From: JAPHTQ01 sp050302275
Lineage (GTDB): Bacteria > Pseudomonadota > Gammaproteobacteria > Thiohalomonadales > Thiohalomonadaceae
Direction of reading: 5' to 3'
DNA: 64,000 bases
Assembly (NCBI GenBank): GCA_050302275.1
Contig: JBNLAT010000001.1
Location: 186,001 to 250,000 of the forward strand
The translations under genes were made by a program, and so were the position numbers. Numbering within the stretch: the first letter of the stretch is position 1; each line of letters starts with the position of its first letter. This document shows positions 1-9,682 of this stretch, in pieces. The notes below the pieces were generated by a model. That model searched no databases. It was given only the letters and a program-made list of their open reading frames with translations, and had not been told where the DNA came from.

Positions 1-711
1 AAAGCAATGGGCGGACTGCCGCTGACCGATCTGGAAAACAGCTACGTCATCGTCACCGAATACAATCGCAGCGTGCAGGGATTCCTGGTGCAGGGGGTCG
101 ACCGCATCGTCAATCTCAATTGGGATGAAATCCTGCCGCCGCCACGTGAAGCCGGCAACACCTATATGACCGCGGTAACCCGAATCGATGACGACATTGT
201 TGAAATCATTGATGTGGAAAAAGTCCTCGCCGAGGTCATCGGCGGATCAGGGGAAATATCCAGCGATGTACTGGCGATGCAAAAAGCACAACAGGCGCAG
301 CGACATATCCTGGTAGTCGACGACTCTAGCGTTGCCCGTAACCAGATCAAGCAGACACTGGATCAACTGGGGATCGAAAGCACTATGGCACGTAACGGCA
401 AAGAGGGATTGGATATCCTCAAAAGCTGGGCCGATGACCCGCTACCCGTTTCACAACGTATCTGCATGGTAATTTCAGATGTAGAGATGCCGCAAATGGA
501 TGGCTATACCTTCACCTCTGAGATCCGTCAGGACCCACGACTTGCCGATCTCTATATCATCATGCATACCTCACTAAGTGGCGTATTCAATAATGCATTG
601 GTTGAGCAGGTGGGAGCAGATCGATTCATCCCCAAGTTCAAACCCGACGAATTGGCCACCGCGGTGCTGGAAAGATTAAAGACACTGGAAGGCGATGCCG
701 ACAACCCATAA
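1..711 (+). CDS. cheV: chemotaxis protein CheV (5' end outside window)
   Basis: CheV-type coupling protein: a CheW-like domain joined to a receiver domain. It links chemoreceptors to the CheA kinase in the cytoplasm and tunes adaptation through phosphorylation. Visible residues 1-80 are the C-terminal half of the CheW-like domain; about 98-225 form the receiver, with the acidic pair in VVDDSS (about 105/106), phosphoacceptor Asp in MVISDVEMP (about 158), the HTS threonine and a conserved-region lysine in FIPKFKP. The frame stays open to base 1 and full CheV proteins are about 300 residues, so the first in-window ATG at 7 is internal. cheR follows 150 bp downstream, the usual cheV-cheR pairing near flagellar genes. 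Identification is firm; the true start cannot be seen. Confidence 0.93.
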   Translation, partial: KAMGGLPLTDLENSYVIVTEYNRSVQGFLVQGVDRIVNLNWDEILPPPREAGNTYMTAVTRIDDDIVEIIDVEKVLAEVIGGSGEISSDVLAMQKAQQAQRHILVVDDSSVARNQIKQTLDQLGIESTMARNGKEGLDILKSWADDPLPVSQRICMVISDVEMPQMDGYTFTSEIRQDPRLADLYIIMHTSLSGVFNNALVEQVGADRFIPKFKPDELATAVLERLKTLEGDADNP

Positions 712-861
712 GAAGAACCTGACTCAGGGAAGGAATAACAGATGAGAATTTGCGGAAAGAGCCTACACTTGCCACAACTGTGCAGCGACTTCTCGGGTGA
801 ATGACAAAGCCCTGAATCCTCATATACTATTCACACAGCAATTAACCTCCGGACTTACCTA

Positions 862-1728
862 GTGGCCAGTTTTGAAATCTCTCCACAAGACTACGATAAC
901 TTTCGCCGTTATCTGGAAGAACACTCAGGTATCGTTCTCGGAGAAAATAAACATTATCTGGTTACCAGTCGCCTTAGTCGGTTGATGCGTGAATTCGGCA
1001 TTGCCGATTTCAAAATCCTGATGCGCCAGTTGATCGGCGAGCGCAATTCAAAACTGCACGAACAGATCGTCGATGCTATGACCACCAATGAAACCCTGTG
1101 GTTTCGTGACGGCTATCCGTTTGAAGTGATGAAGCAGGTGATCCTGCCCGAGTTTTCCAGCAAGCGACTATCTCAATTACGCATCTGGTCCGCCGCCTGT
1201 TCCTCGGGCCAGGAGGCCTACTCCATCAGCATTACCCTGCAGGAATATCTGGCCAACAGACCTGGCAGCCTGCCAGCGGGAATACAGATCATTGGTACCG
1301 ATATCTCCGCCACCATGTTGCGCGAAGCCAATGCGGCACTCTACGACAACATGTCACTGGCGCGAGGCATGTCGGATGAGCGCCGCCAACGTTATTTCAT
1401 TCAGCGCGGAGATAAGTGGGAAGTCCGTCCGGAAATAAAACAGCGTGCCAGTTTCCGTGAGATGAATCTGCTGAACAGCTATTCACCGCTGGGTCGCTTC
1501 GACATGGTCTTCTGCCGCAATGTCCTGATCTACTTCTCCAGCCAGATGAAAAGTGACATCCTTAACCGCATCGCAAAAACAATGAATCCCGGCGGCTATC
1601 TCTTCCTCGGCGGCTCTGAGTCCCCCACCAGCTACACCGATGCGTTTGAGCTGGTACGCACACCGCAGGGCGTGGTCTACCGGGTCAAGGAAGCAGCCAG
1701 CAACAAAAACGCCTTTAGCAACCGCTAG
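862..1728 (+). CDS. cheR: chemotaxis protein methyltransferase CheR
   Basis: SAM-dependent methyltransferase that methylates receptor glutamates for chemotactic adaptation in the cytoplasm. It has 288 residues, normal for CheR. The all-helical N-terminal domain spans about 8-60; the Rossmann methyltransferase domain follows, with SAM-binding motif WSAACSSGQEAYS near 112-124 and the signature FDMVFCRNVLIYF near 214-226. The start is GTG at 862. It sits downstream of cheV in the same direction with a 150-bp spacer containing a TATACT-like -10 box, so it may have its own promoter as well as cheV read-through. No flagellar gene follows; the next 360 bp are tRNA-associated repeats, so this is probably the end of the motility cluster. 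Confidence 0.95.
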   Translation: MASFEISPQDYDNFRRYLEEHSGIVLGENKHYLVTSRLSRLMREFGIADFKILMRQLIGERNSKLHEQIVDAMTTNETLWFRDGYPFEVMKQVILPEFSSKRLSQLRIWSAACSSGQEAYSISITLQEYLANRPGSLPAGIQIIGTDISATMLREANAALYDNMSLARGMSDERRQRYFIQRGDKWEVRPEIKQRASFREMNLLNSYSPLGRFDMVFCRNVLIYFSSQMKSDILNRIAKTMNPGGYLFLGGSESPTSYTDAFELVRTPQGVVYRVKEAASNKNAFSNR

Positions 1729-1762
1729 TCAGGTAAGTTCGTCCAGCGGGCGATGAGTTGAA

Positions 1763-2039
1763 ACGTCGGGGATTCGACATCTGTGGCGCGCCCTCCGCTC
1801 CTACTCGGTGCTTCGCACCTCGCCCTTCGGGCCGTCGCTGTTGGCGACGTTCTCCCTCACTGCGTGAAGTCGTCGAACTCACTATGAATAGATACGTCGG
1901 GGATTCGACATCTGTGGCGCGCCCTCCGCTCCTACTCGGTGCTCCGCACCTCGCCCTTCGGGCCGTCGCCGTTGGCGACGTTCTCCCTCACTGCGTGAGG
2001 TCGTCGAACTCACTATGAATAGATACGTCGGGGATTCGA
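1763..2039 (-). repeat. 131-bp tandem repeat (2 copies plus stub) carrying the tRNA-Arg 3' end
   Basis: Two units, 1763-1893 and 1894-2024, differ at only three positions, and a truncated third copy starts at 2025. Each unit contains, in the orientation of the upstream tRNA-Arg gene, the last ten bases of that tRNA including CCA (complement of 1784-1793 and 1915-1924). Each also holds a T-arm-like TTCGA segment and a string of short hairpins: GGTGC/GCACC, GCCC/GGGC, GTCGC/GCGAC and CTCAC/GTGAG. The array lies directly downstream of the tRNA-Arg terminator on the minus strand. The layout recalls the rtT repeats behind E. coli tyrT, where tRNA 3' ends are tandemly duplicated. Reading frames across the array look incidental. 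The rest of 1729-2054 shows nothing else. Confidence 0.85.
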
Positions 2040-2055
2040 ATCTCATGGGCGTACA

Positions 2056-2084
2056 AACAAAAAACCCCGCACAAGGCGGGGTTC
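2056..2084 (-). terminator. intrinsic terminator of tRNA-Arg
   Basis: On the minus strand AACCCCGC and GCGGGGTT (2063-2070 and 2076-2083) form an 8-bp stem with a 5-base loop. It is followed by TTTTGTTTGT and lies just downstream of the tRNA-Arg CCA end. Confidence 0.88.
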
Positions 2085-2094
2085 TTTGTTCGTA

Positions 2095-2171
2095 TGGCGC
2101 GCCCGGAGAGATTCGAACTCCCGACCGCCTGGTTCGTAGCCAGGTACTCTATCCAGCTGAGCTACGGGCGC
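2095..2171 (-). tRNA. tRNA-Arg (anticodon ACG)
   Basis: A 77-nt cloverleaf with encoded CCA. The acceptor stem GCGCCCG pairs with CGGGCGC. The anticodon stem is CCTGG/CCAGG with loop CTACGAA, giving anticodon ACG (inosine at position 34 by TadA is expected). The T arm contains GTTCGAATC. It corresponds to argV behind alaS-csrA-serV in E. coli, here as a single copy rather than four. A terminator follows at once, then the repeat array built in part from its 3' end. Confidence 0.97.
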
Positions 2172-2359
2172 GTAAGGCGGTGCATTATCTAGAAGCGCGA
2201 TCTCGCTGTCAAGTCGACGCTGATAAAGCCCAGAAACACATTATATATATGATCCCAATTCTGTCCTTCACTTCGCTATGAAGTGTTTGAATAACAGACA
2301 GGGGATTCGGGATATACCAACGAGGCCCCGATGTATGATGCCTCGTCCAGTTTGGTGTA

Positions 2360-2449
2360 TGGCGGAGAGCGAGGGATTCGAACCCTCGATAGAGTTTCCC
2401 CTATACACCCTTAGCAGGGGTGCGCCTTCAGCCACTCGGCCAGCTCTCC
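2360..2449 (-). tRNA. tRNA-Ser (anticodon GCU), complete copy next to the assembly gap
   Basis: A 90-nt class II tRNA with encoded CCA. The acceptor stem GGAGAGC pairs with GCTCTCC. The anticodon stem is CACCC/GGGTG with loop CTGCTAA, giving anticodon GCU. A long variable arm follows and the T arm is GGTTCGAATCC. It is the serV equivalent in the alaS-csrA-serV-argV order. Its 5' end abuts the N run at 2450. A 7-bp dyad, ACGAGGC/GCCTCGT, lies shortly after its 3' end on the minus strand, but no U-tract follows. Confidence 0.96.
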
Positions 2450-2458
2450 NNNNNNNNN
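2450..2458. other. assembly gap (9 N)
   Basis: The only ambiguous bases in the window. The 78 bp on its left (2372-2449) and right (2459-2536) are identical, so the gap lies within a duplicated or unmerged tRNA-Ser sequence. Its true size is unknown. Confidence 0.98.
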
Positions 2459-2536
2459 AGGGATTCGAACCCTCGATAGAGTTTCCCCTATACACCCTTA
2501 GCAGGGGTGCGCCTTCAGCCACTCGGCCAGCTCTCC
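2459..2536 (-). tRNA. tRNA-Ser (GCU), partial second copy truncated by the gap
   Basis: Identical to bases 1-78 of the complete tRNA-Ser, from the 5' acceptor strand through the T arm. The final 12 nt including CCA would fall in the N run, which is only 9 bases long, so two full copies cannot fit as drawn. It is either a genuine tandem tRNA-Ser duplicate with a misjudged gap or one gene seen twice at overlapping contig ends. The second reading is simpler. Confidence 0.6.
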
Positions 2537-2556
2537 GGGAATGCGCACGAAAGGAT

Positions 2557-2577
2557 ACCTGCGTGAACCACGCAGGT
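2557..2577 (-). terminator. hairpin downstream of csrA
   Basis: A perfect 9-bp stem, ACCTGCGTG/CACGCAGGT, with a 3-base loop lies 13 bp past the csrA stop on the minus strand, between csrA and tRNA-Ser. The following ATCCTTTCG is only weakly U-rich, so termination may be partial. It could also act as an RNA-processing site. Confidence 0.5.
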
Positions 2578-2589
2578 AAAGAGCAACAA

Positions 2590-2778
2590 TCAGATATTAC
2601 CGGAATTGTCTTCTTTTTCGCGTTGAATCCGCTCGTAGATCTCTTCACGGTGGACAGATACGTCTTTCGGCGCATTCACCCCGATACGGACCTGATTGCC
2701 CTTGATCCCGAGAACGGTAACGGTTACCTCATCCCCGATAACCAGGGTCTCGCCTACTCGCCGAGTCAAAATCAGCAT
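2590..2778 (-). CDS. csrA: carbon storage regulator CsrA
   Basis: A small dimeric RNA-binding protein that binds GGA motifs in mRNA leaders and controls translation of carbon metabolism, motility and biofilm genes. It has 62 residues, typical for the family. The N-terminal MLILTRRVGETL strand carries the conserved Arg of the RNA-binding face, and VHREEIYERI forms the second RNA-contacting segment (about 42-51). The ATG at 2778 is preceded by AGGAGT at good spacing. Its position between lysC/alaS and tRNA-Ser matches gammaproteobacterial gene order. Confidence 0.98.
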   Translation of the reverse strand: MLILTRRVGETLVIGDEVTVTVLGIKGNQVRIGVNAPKDVSVHREEIYERIQREKEDNSGNI

Positions 2779-2917
2779 GTCAGTTACTCCTATTCTTCCT
2801 TATTGCAGGTTTCTGGTCACCACCGTGGAACCTGCTTTATTGCCATCAAGGCTGGCAGCATTCCCTGCCCTCCTGTGGCTATATTAGTAGTGATATATGA
2901 TTTGTAAATAATCTGCC

Positions 2918-4159
2918 TTATTTCGCAGATACCGTAGCTTCCGATTCAAGATTGAATGCGCTATGCAGGGCGCGCACACCCAATTCCAGGTATTTCTCAT
3001 CCACGACAACAGAAACCTTGATTTCAGAAGTCGAGATCATACGGATGTTGATACCTTCCTTCGCCAGAGTGGCAAACATGGTGCTGGCAATGCCCGCATG
3101 GGAGCGCATACCAACCCCAACCAGCGAGATTTTGACAATCTTGTCATCGCCGGAAACTTCACGCGCCTTAATCTCCTTAGCGGTTTTCTCCAACAGCTTT
3201 AACGCCTTTGCGTAATCGTTACGATGGACGGTAAAGGTAAAATCGGTGGTATCGTCCGCGCCAACGTTCTGCACGATCATATCCACTTCAATATTCGCCT
3301 CGCCGATGGGGCCAAGGATCTTGTGCGCCACACCTGGCTGATCCGGTACACCCAGCATGGTCAGCTTGGCCTCATCACGGTTAAAGGCAATGCCGGAAAT
3401 CAATGCTTCTTCCATACCATCTTCCTCATAGGTAATCAGGGTGCCCGGCCCTTCCTTCCCTTCGAAGGAGGAGAGCACGCGCAGCGGTACGTTGTACTTG
3501 CCAGCGAATTCGACCGAACGAATCTGCAACACCTTGGAACCGAGGCTGGCCATCTCCAGCATCTCTTCAAAGGTAATGCGGTCAAGACGTCGTGCTTCGG
3601 GGACGACACGTGGGTCAGTGGTGTAAACACCGTCCACATCGGTATAGATCTGACATTCGTCCGCCTTCAGCGCTGCGGCCAGTGCTACAGCAGTGGTATC
3701 GGAACCGCCGCGCCCCAGAGTAGTAATGTTGCCGTGCTCATCAACACCCTGGAAACCGGCGACAACGACAACGCGACCCTTTTCCAGATCCGCGCGCATC
3801 TTTTTCTCGTCGATCTCAAGAATGCGAGCCTTGTTGTGCATACTGTCTGTCAGGATGCGTACCTGACCGCCAGTATAAGAACGGGCATCGCAATCCATCG
3901 TCTTCAGCGCCATGGACAACAGAGCGATGGTCACCTGCTCGCCTGTCGACAGCAGCACATCAGCCTCACGGGGGTCCATCTCGGGGTTGATCGCCCTGGC
4001 CAAGTCGGTCAGGCGGTTGGTCTCACCGCTCATGGCGGAGACGACAACGACGACATCATCGCCGCGGTCACGGAACGCCTTTACCTTGTTCGCAACATTG
4101 GTAATGCGCTCGACGTTACCGACCGAGGTGCCACCATATTTCTGTACGATAAGTGCCAT
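2918..4159 (-). CDS. lysC: aspartate kinase
   Basis: ATP-dependent phosphorylation of L-aspartate, first step to lysine, threonine and methionine. It has 413 residues: kinase domain about 1-230 starting VQKYGGTSVG, with the GRGGSDTTAVALAAAL segment near 147-162, and two C-terminal ACT regulatory domains (about 265-335 and 345-410) beginning near TMLGVPDQPGVAHKI. It is a monofunctional, Pseudomonas/Corynebacterium-type enzyme, not fused to homoserine dehydrogenase. In related enzymes an internal start makes a separate regulatory subunit; I cannot judge that here. It lies 68 bp downstream of alaS, between alaS and csrA, a placement common in non-enteric gammaproteobacteria. Confidence 0.97.
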   Translation of the reverse strand: MALIVQKYGGTSVGNVERITNVANKVKAFRDRGDDVVVVVSAMSGETNRLTDLARAINPEMDPREADVLLSTGEQVTIALLSMALKTMDCDARSYTGGQVRILTDSMHNKARILEIDEKKMRADLEKGRVVVVAGFQGVDEHGNITTLGRGGSDTTAVALAAALKADECQIYTDVDGVYTTDPRVVPEARRLDRITFEEMLEMASLGSKVLQIRSVEFAGKYNVPLRVLSSFEGKEGPGTLITYEEDGMEEALISGIAFNRDEAKLTMLGVPDQPGVAHKILGPIGEANIEVDMIVQNVGADDTTDFTFTVHRNDYAKALKLLEKTAKEIKAREVSGDDKIVKISLVGVGMRSHAGIASTMFATLAKEGINIRMISTSEIKVSVVVDEKYLELGVRALHSAFNLESEATVSAK

Positions 4160-4227
4160 ATAGCTCGAAATCCAAAGGGCGGAGATTAAACACTAAATCC
4201 TGACATAATTAAAGCGTTATCTGGCAT

Positions 4228-6855
<2,628 letters not shown>

Positions 6856-6881
6856 GCAATATTCCAGTGCGTTGTCTCGTC

Positions 6882-7349
6882 CTAACAATCCATCGCCGCG
6901 GCAATCTGCTCATGGCTGAAGCCGCGATAGTATAAAAACCGTTGTCGTTTGGCTCTCTCTTTCACATCCTCGATCAGCCGGCCGCCAAACTTGCGTGCGT
7001 AAACCGCTGCTGCACGCTCATACCAGTCGATCTCACCCTCATCCAGCGCACGCCGCATACATCCGGCAATCAGCTGCTCGCTGACTCCGCGCTCCTGCAA
7101 CTCCGCTTGAATGCGCAGTGGACCATAACCTTTTTCACTGCGCTGGTGAAGATAGGCCTCGGCATAACGCTCATCGCTCTGCAAACGTTCTGCCGCCAGT
7201 CGCGTCAGCACCGAATCCACCAGAGACGGAGTATAGCCACGACTATGAAGCTTACGTGCCAGCTCGCGAGCAGAATGCTCACGCCGGGCAAGTAGCGCAA
7301 CCGCCGCCGTATAAACTTCCGTCTGGTCTGCTTCCTTCATGCTGCTCAT
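6882..7349 (-). CDS. recX: regulatory protein RecX
   Basis: Three-helix-repeat protein that caps RecA filaments and limits RecA activity. It has 155 residues with RecX repeats such as LARREHSARELARKLHSRGY (about 20-39), SDERYAEAYLHQR and KYGP-like segments (GYGPLRIQAELQERGV), and ends FLYYRGFSHEQIAAAM. It follows recA in the same direction, separated by a strong terminator at 7468-7504. As in E. coli, its expression probably depends on read-through, keeping RecX well below RecA. Confidence 0.96.
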   Translation of the reverse strand: MSSMKEADQTEVYTAAVALLARREHSARELARKLHSRGYTPSLVDSVLTRLAAERLQSDERYAEAYLHQRSEKGYGPLRIQAELQERGVSEQLIAGCMRRALDEGEIDWYERAAAVYARKFGGRLIEDVKERAKRQRFLYYRGFSHEQIAAAMDC

Positions 7350-7467
7350 GACGCCTGCAAAGCCCCGTAGTGTAAAACAATTGCGGGGGGAAATGGCAGG
7401 CCCTCAGGGTGGCTAATTACAACATAAATAGTGTCGGTAATCGCTACTGCATTTGGATAGGGTTGAC

Positions 7468-7504
7468 ACAAAAAAACACACCCTTCCCGAACGGGAAGGG
7501 TGTG
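7468..7504 (-). terminator. intrinsic terminator of recA
   Basis: On the minus strand CACACCCTTCCCG pairs with CGGGAAGGGTGTG (7477-7504), followed by seven or more U residues. It lies 20 bp past the recA stop and upstream of recX. Confidence 0.93.
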
Positions 7505-7524
7505 GTCAAGAAGGGGAGCAAAAC

Positions 7525-8583
7525 TCATGCTTCAGCGGCTTCAGCTACCTCCGCCTCATCGTTCTCCGCTTCCGCTGCAGCCGCCCCTGCGACACTCGGC
7601 AGCAATGCTTCACGGATGCGGCCTTCGATCTCGGCGGCCACTGCCGGATTCTCTTTCAACCAGCCACGCACGTTGTCCTTGCCCTGGCCGATACGCTCGC
7701 CACTGTAGCTATACCAGGCACCCGACTTGTCGACGATGTCGAGCTTGACCCCCATGTCGATGATCTCGCCTTCACGGGAGATGCCTTCCCCATAAAGGAT
7801 ATCGAACTCCGCCTGTTTGAACGGCGGCGCCACCTTGTTCTTCACCACCTTAACCCGGGTCTCGTTGCCGACCACCTCGTCGCCTTTCTTGATCGCGCCG
7901 ATACGACGGATATCGAGACGCACCGAGGAGTAGAACTTGAGTGCGTTACCGCCAGTGGTGGTCTCCGGGTTACCGAACATCACGCCGATCTTCATTCGAA
8001 TCTGGTTGATGAAGATCACCAGGGTGTTGGAACGTTTGATGTTGGCGGTAAGTTTGCGCAGCGCCTGGGACATCAGGCGGGCCTGCAGGCCAACGTGGGA
8101 ATCACCCATATCGCCCTCGATCTCCGCCTTCGGCGTCAGCGCCGCCACGGAGTCGACCACTACCACGTCCACCGCGCTGGAACGCACCAGCATGTCAGCG
8201 ATCTCCAGCGCCTGCTCACCGGTGTCGGGCTGGGAGACCAGCAGTTCGTCCACATCGACACCCAGCTTTTCCGCATACTGCGGGTCGAGGGCGTGTTCGG
8301 CGTCGACGAAGGCACAGGTACCACCAATCTTCTGCGCTTCGGCGATCACCTGCAGGGTAAGGGTGGTTTTACCCGAAGATTCCGGACCATAGATCTCGAC
8401 CACCCGCCCCTTTGGCAGGCCACCAATCCCCAGTGCCACATCCAGGCCCAGTGAACCGGTGGAGATGGCGTCGATATTACGCGCCACGCTCTCGTCGCCC
8501 ATGCGCATCACTGAGCCCTTACCGAACTGCTTTTCGATCTGACCCAATGCTGCCGATAACGCCTTCTTCTTCTGCTCGTCCAC
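7525..8583 (-). CDS. recA: recombinase RecA
   Basis: ATP-dependent strand-exchange protein and SOS coprotease. It has 352 residues with no intein. Walker A GPESSGKTTL is near 66-75, VVVVDSVAALTPKAEIEG near 139-156, and loop L2 with GNALKFYSSVRLDIRR near 211-226. The C-terminus is acidic and Ala/Glu-rich. It starts at a GTG (MDEQKKKAL) behind GAGGAGAG. A TTGACA-17-TAAATT promoter lies upstream at 8641-8669, with a dyad inside its spacer that may be an SOS operator. recX and alaS lie downstream. Confidence 0.99.
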   Translation of the reverse strand: MDEQKKKALSAALGQIEKQFGKGSVMRMGDESVARNIDAISTGSLGLDVALGIGGLPKGRVVEIYGPESSGKTTLTLQVIAEAQKIGGTCAFVDAEHALDPQYAEKLGVDVDELLVSQPDTGEQALEIADMLVRSSAVDVVVVDSVAALTPKAEIEGDMGDSHVGLQARLMSQALRKLTANIKRSNTLVIFINQIRMKIGVMFGNPETTTGGNALKFYSSVRLDIRRIGAIKKGDEVVGNETRVKVVKNKVAPPFKQAEFDILYGEGISREGEIIDMGVKLDIVDKSGAWYSYSGERIGQGKDNVRGWLKENPAVAAEIEGRIREALLPSVAGAAAAEAENDEAEVAEAAEA

Positions 8584-8640
8584 GATTGCTCTCCTCGGAA
8601 ATTCGATAGTTAAACGGTTACGTCTGCTTGCTTGAGGGAA

Positions 8641-8669
8641 AATTTAGTTGATACTTAAAACTATGTCAA
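8641..8669 (-). promoter_or_regulatory. recA: recA sigma-70 promoter with dyad in the spacer
   Basis: On the minus strand TTGACA (8664-8669) and TAAATT (8641-8646) are separated by exactly 17 bp. A dyad TAGTT-N9-AACTA (8645-8663) fills the spacer, where a LexA repressor would bind. The canonical gammaproteobacterial CTGT-N8-ACAG box is not visible anywhere between recA and the WYL gene. Confidence 0.65.
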
Positions 8670-8691
8670 TATTTTTTATCACCTAAGCATT

Positions 8692-8709
8692 ATTTACCAT
8701 GTAGTAAAT
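8692..8709. promoter_or_regulatory. 18-bp palindrome, candidate WYL-regulator operator
   Basis: ATTTAC-CATGTA-GTAAAT, a perfect 6+6 dyad with a 6-bp centre. It lies 67 bp before the WYL gene start and 22 bp upstream of the recA -35 box. A TATTAT hexamer at 8712-8717 could be the -10 of a promoter covered by this dyad. BrxR/CapW-type regulators bind inverted repeats in their own promoters, so autoregulation is plausible; this is inference. Confidence 0.5.
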
Positions 8710-8776
8710 TGTATTATTCTTTTGTAGGAACAGACCGGATAGGCCAGAATAGGGCCAGCAAAACTAAGGAGATTGA

Positions 8777-9682
8777 GTGAACGTGGCGGGAAAATCCCTG
8801 GATAAGATGCTGGCGGAAGTAAAATGGAGCACCCGGCAACGACTCCAATACATTGAAATCATGGCGTTTTATTGTGGCGTGGTAAGCCGCACCGATGTCG
8901 CCCGCGCCTTTGGTATCTCCGATGCGGCCGCCACCAAGGACCTCGCCCAGTACGGCAAACTGATCCCGGATAACCTGATCTACCGTCAGAGTCATTTCGG
9001 CTACGTCCCCGGACCTGACTTCCATCCCTGTGTCGCCGACCTCTCCCCGCAAGCGGTACTGCCGATGCTGACACTGAACCTGACCAATATGTCCGGGCCA
9101 TACGGCGAACAACAGGTCTTCAATATCCCGGCAGAACTCCTGACCACCCCGGCCCGGCTACCCAGTCACGAGATTACCGCCCAGGTCACCCGCGCCGTGG
9201 CGCAACGCAAAAAGCTGCGCATCGAGTACCGCTCCCTCTCTGGTCGAGAGAGCGATCAACAACGCATCATCGAACCCCACTCCCTCTGCCACAACGGCCT
9301 GCGCTGGCATGTGCGCGCCTATAACGAGGAGACCTTCGACTTCCGCGACTTCGTCCTCTCGCGCATCGCCATGGCAGAGATGCTCGATCAGGCAGCGGAA
9401 TCGAGTCGCGAATTTGACGAGGACTGGATGGAACAGGTGACTCTGGAACTGGTGCCCCACCCGGGACTGGAGGAGAAAAAGCGCCTGACCCTGATGATGG
9501 ATTACGGTGCCGAAGATGGGGTGATCACGATTGAGGTCCGGCGTGCACTGCTCGGTTACCTGCTGCATCGATTGAGAGTAGATACCAGCCCGGAGCACTC
9601 CCTCAACCCCGAGGCCTATCAGTTGATCGTCGCCAATCGCGATGAGGTGGAACCCTTCGCCGAATGGGCCTTCAGGATCTAA
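8777..9682 (+). CDS. WYL-domain transcriptional regulator (BrxR/CapW-like)
   Basis: DNA-binding regulator of 301 residues. An N-terminal winged helix (about 15-75; RQRLQYIEIMAFYCG, then DVARAFGISDAAATKDLAQY) is followed by a WYL domain (about 130-200; KKLRIEYRSLSG, RIIEPHSLCHNGLRWHVRAY) and a C-terminal WCX-like extension. This order and the N-terminal sequence resemble BrxR/CapW autorepressors, which respond to nucleic-acid or nucleotide ligands and often control anti-phage systems. The GTG start at 8777 follows AGGAG by 5 bp. It is divergent from recA across 193 bp containing an 18-bp palindrome. No defence genes adjoin it, so its targets are unknown; recA or its own gene are the nearest candidates. 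Confidence 0.85.
   Translation: MNVAGKSLDKMLAEVKWSTRQRLQYIEIMAFYCGVVSRTDVARAFGISDAAATKDLAQYGKLIPDNLIYRQSHFGYVPGPDFHPCVADLSPQAVLPMLTLNLTNMSGPYGEQQVFNIPAELLTTPARLPSHEITAQVTRAVAQRKKLRIEYRSLSGRESDQQRIIEPHSLCHNGLRWHVRAYNEETFDFRDFVLSRIAMAEMLDQAAESSREFDEDWMEQVTLELVPHPGLEEKKRLTLMMDYGAEDGVITIEVRRALLGYLLHRLRVDTSPEHSLNPEAYQLIVANRDEVEPFAEWAFRI

Noticed and set aside
742..804. A 20-codon open frame with AAGGAA before its ATG between cheV and cheR
   Set aside because: Too short to distinguish from chance; no attenuator-like structure or codon run supports a leader peptide.
1763..2039. Direct repeats considered as a CRISPR array
   Set aside because: Repeat units are contiguous 131-bp tandem copies without unique spacers, and no cas genes are present.
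1758..2281. Short open frames across the tRNA-Arg repeat array
   Set aside because: They run through repeats, a terminator and a tRNA gene; the residues are translated hairpins.
3224..4189. Long open frame on the plus strand opposite lysC
   Set aside because: Antisense shadow of a well-conserved gene; no ribosome-binding site and no recognisable protein. Similar long antisense frames opposite recA, ffh, hflX and nnr were dismissed for the same reason.
8777..9682. WYL regulator taken as the marker of a BREX or CBASS island
   Set aside because: All neighbours are housekeeping genes (recA, thpR, pncC); no methyltransferase, cyclase, nuclease or effector gene adjoins.
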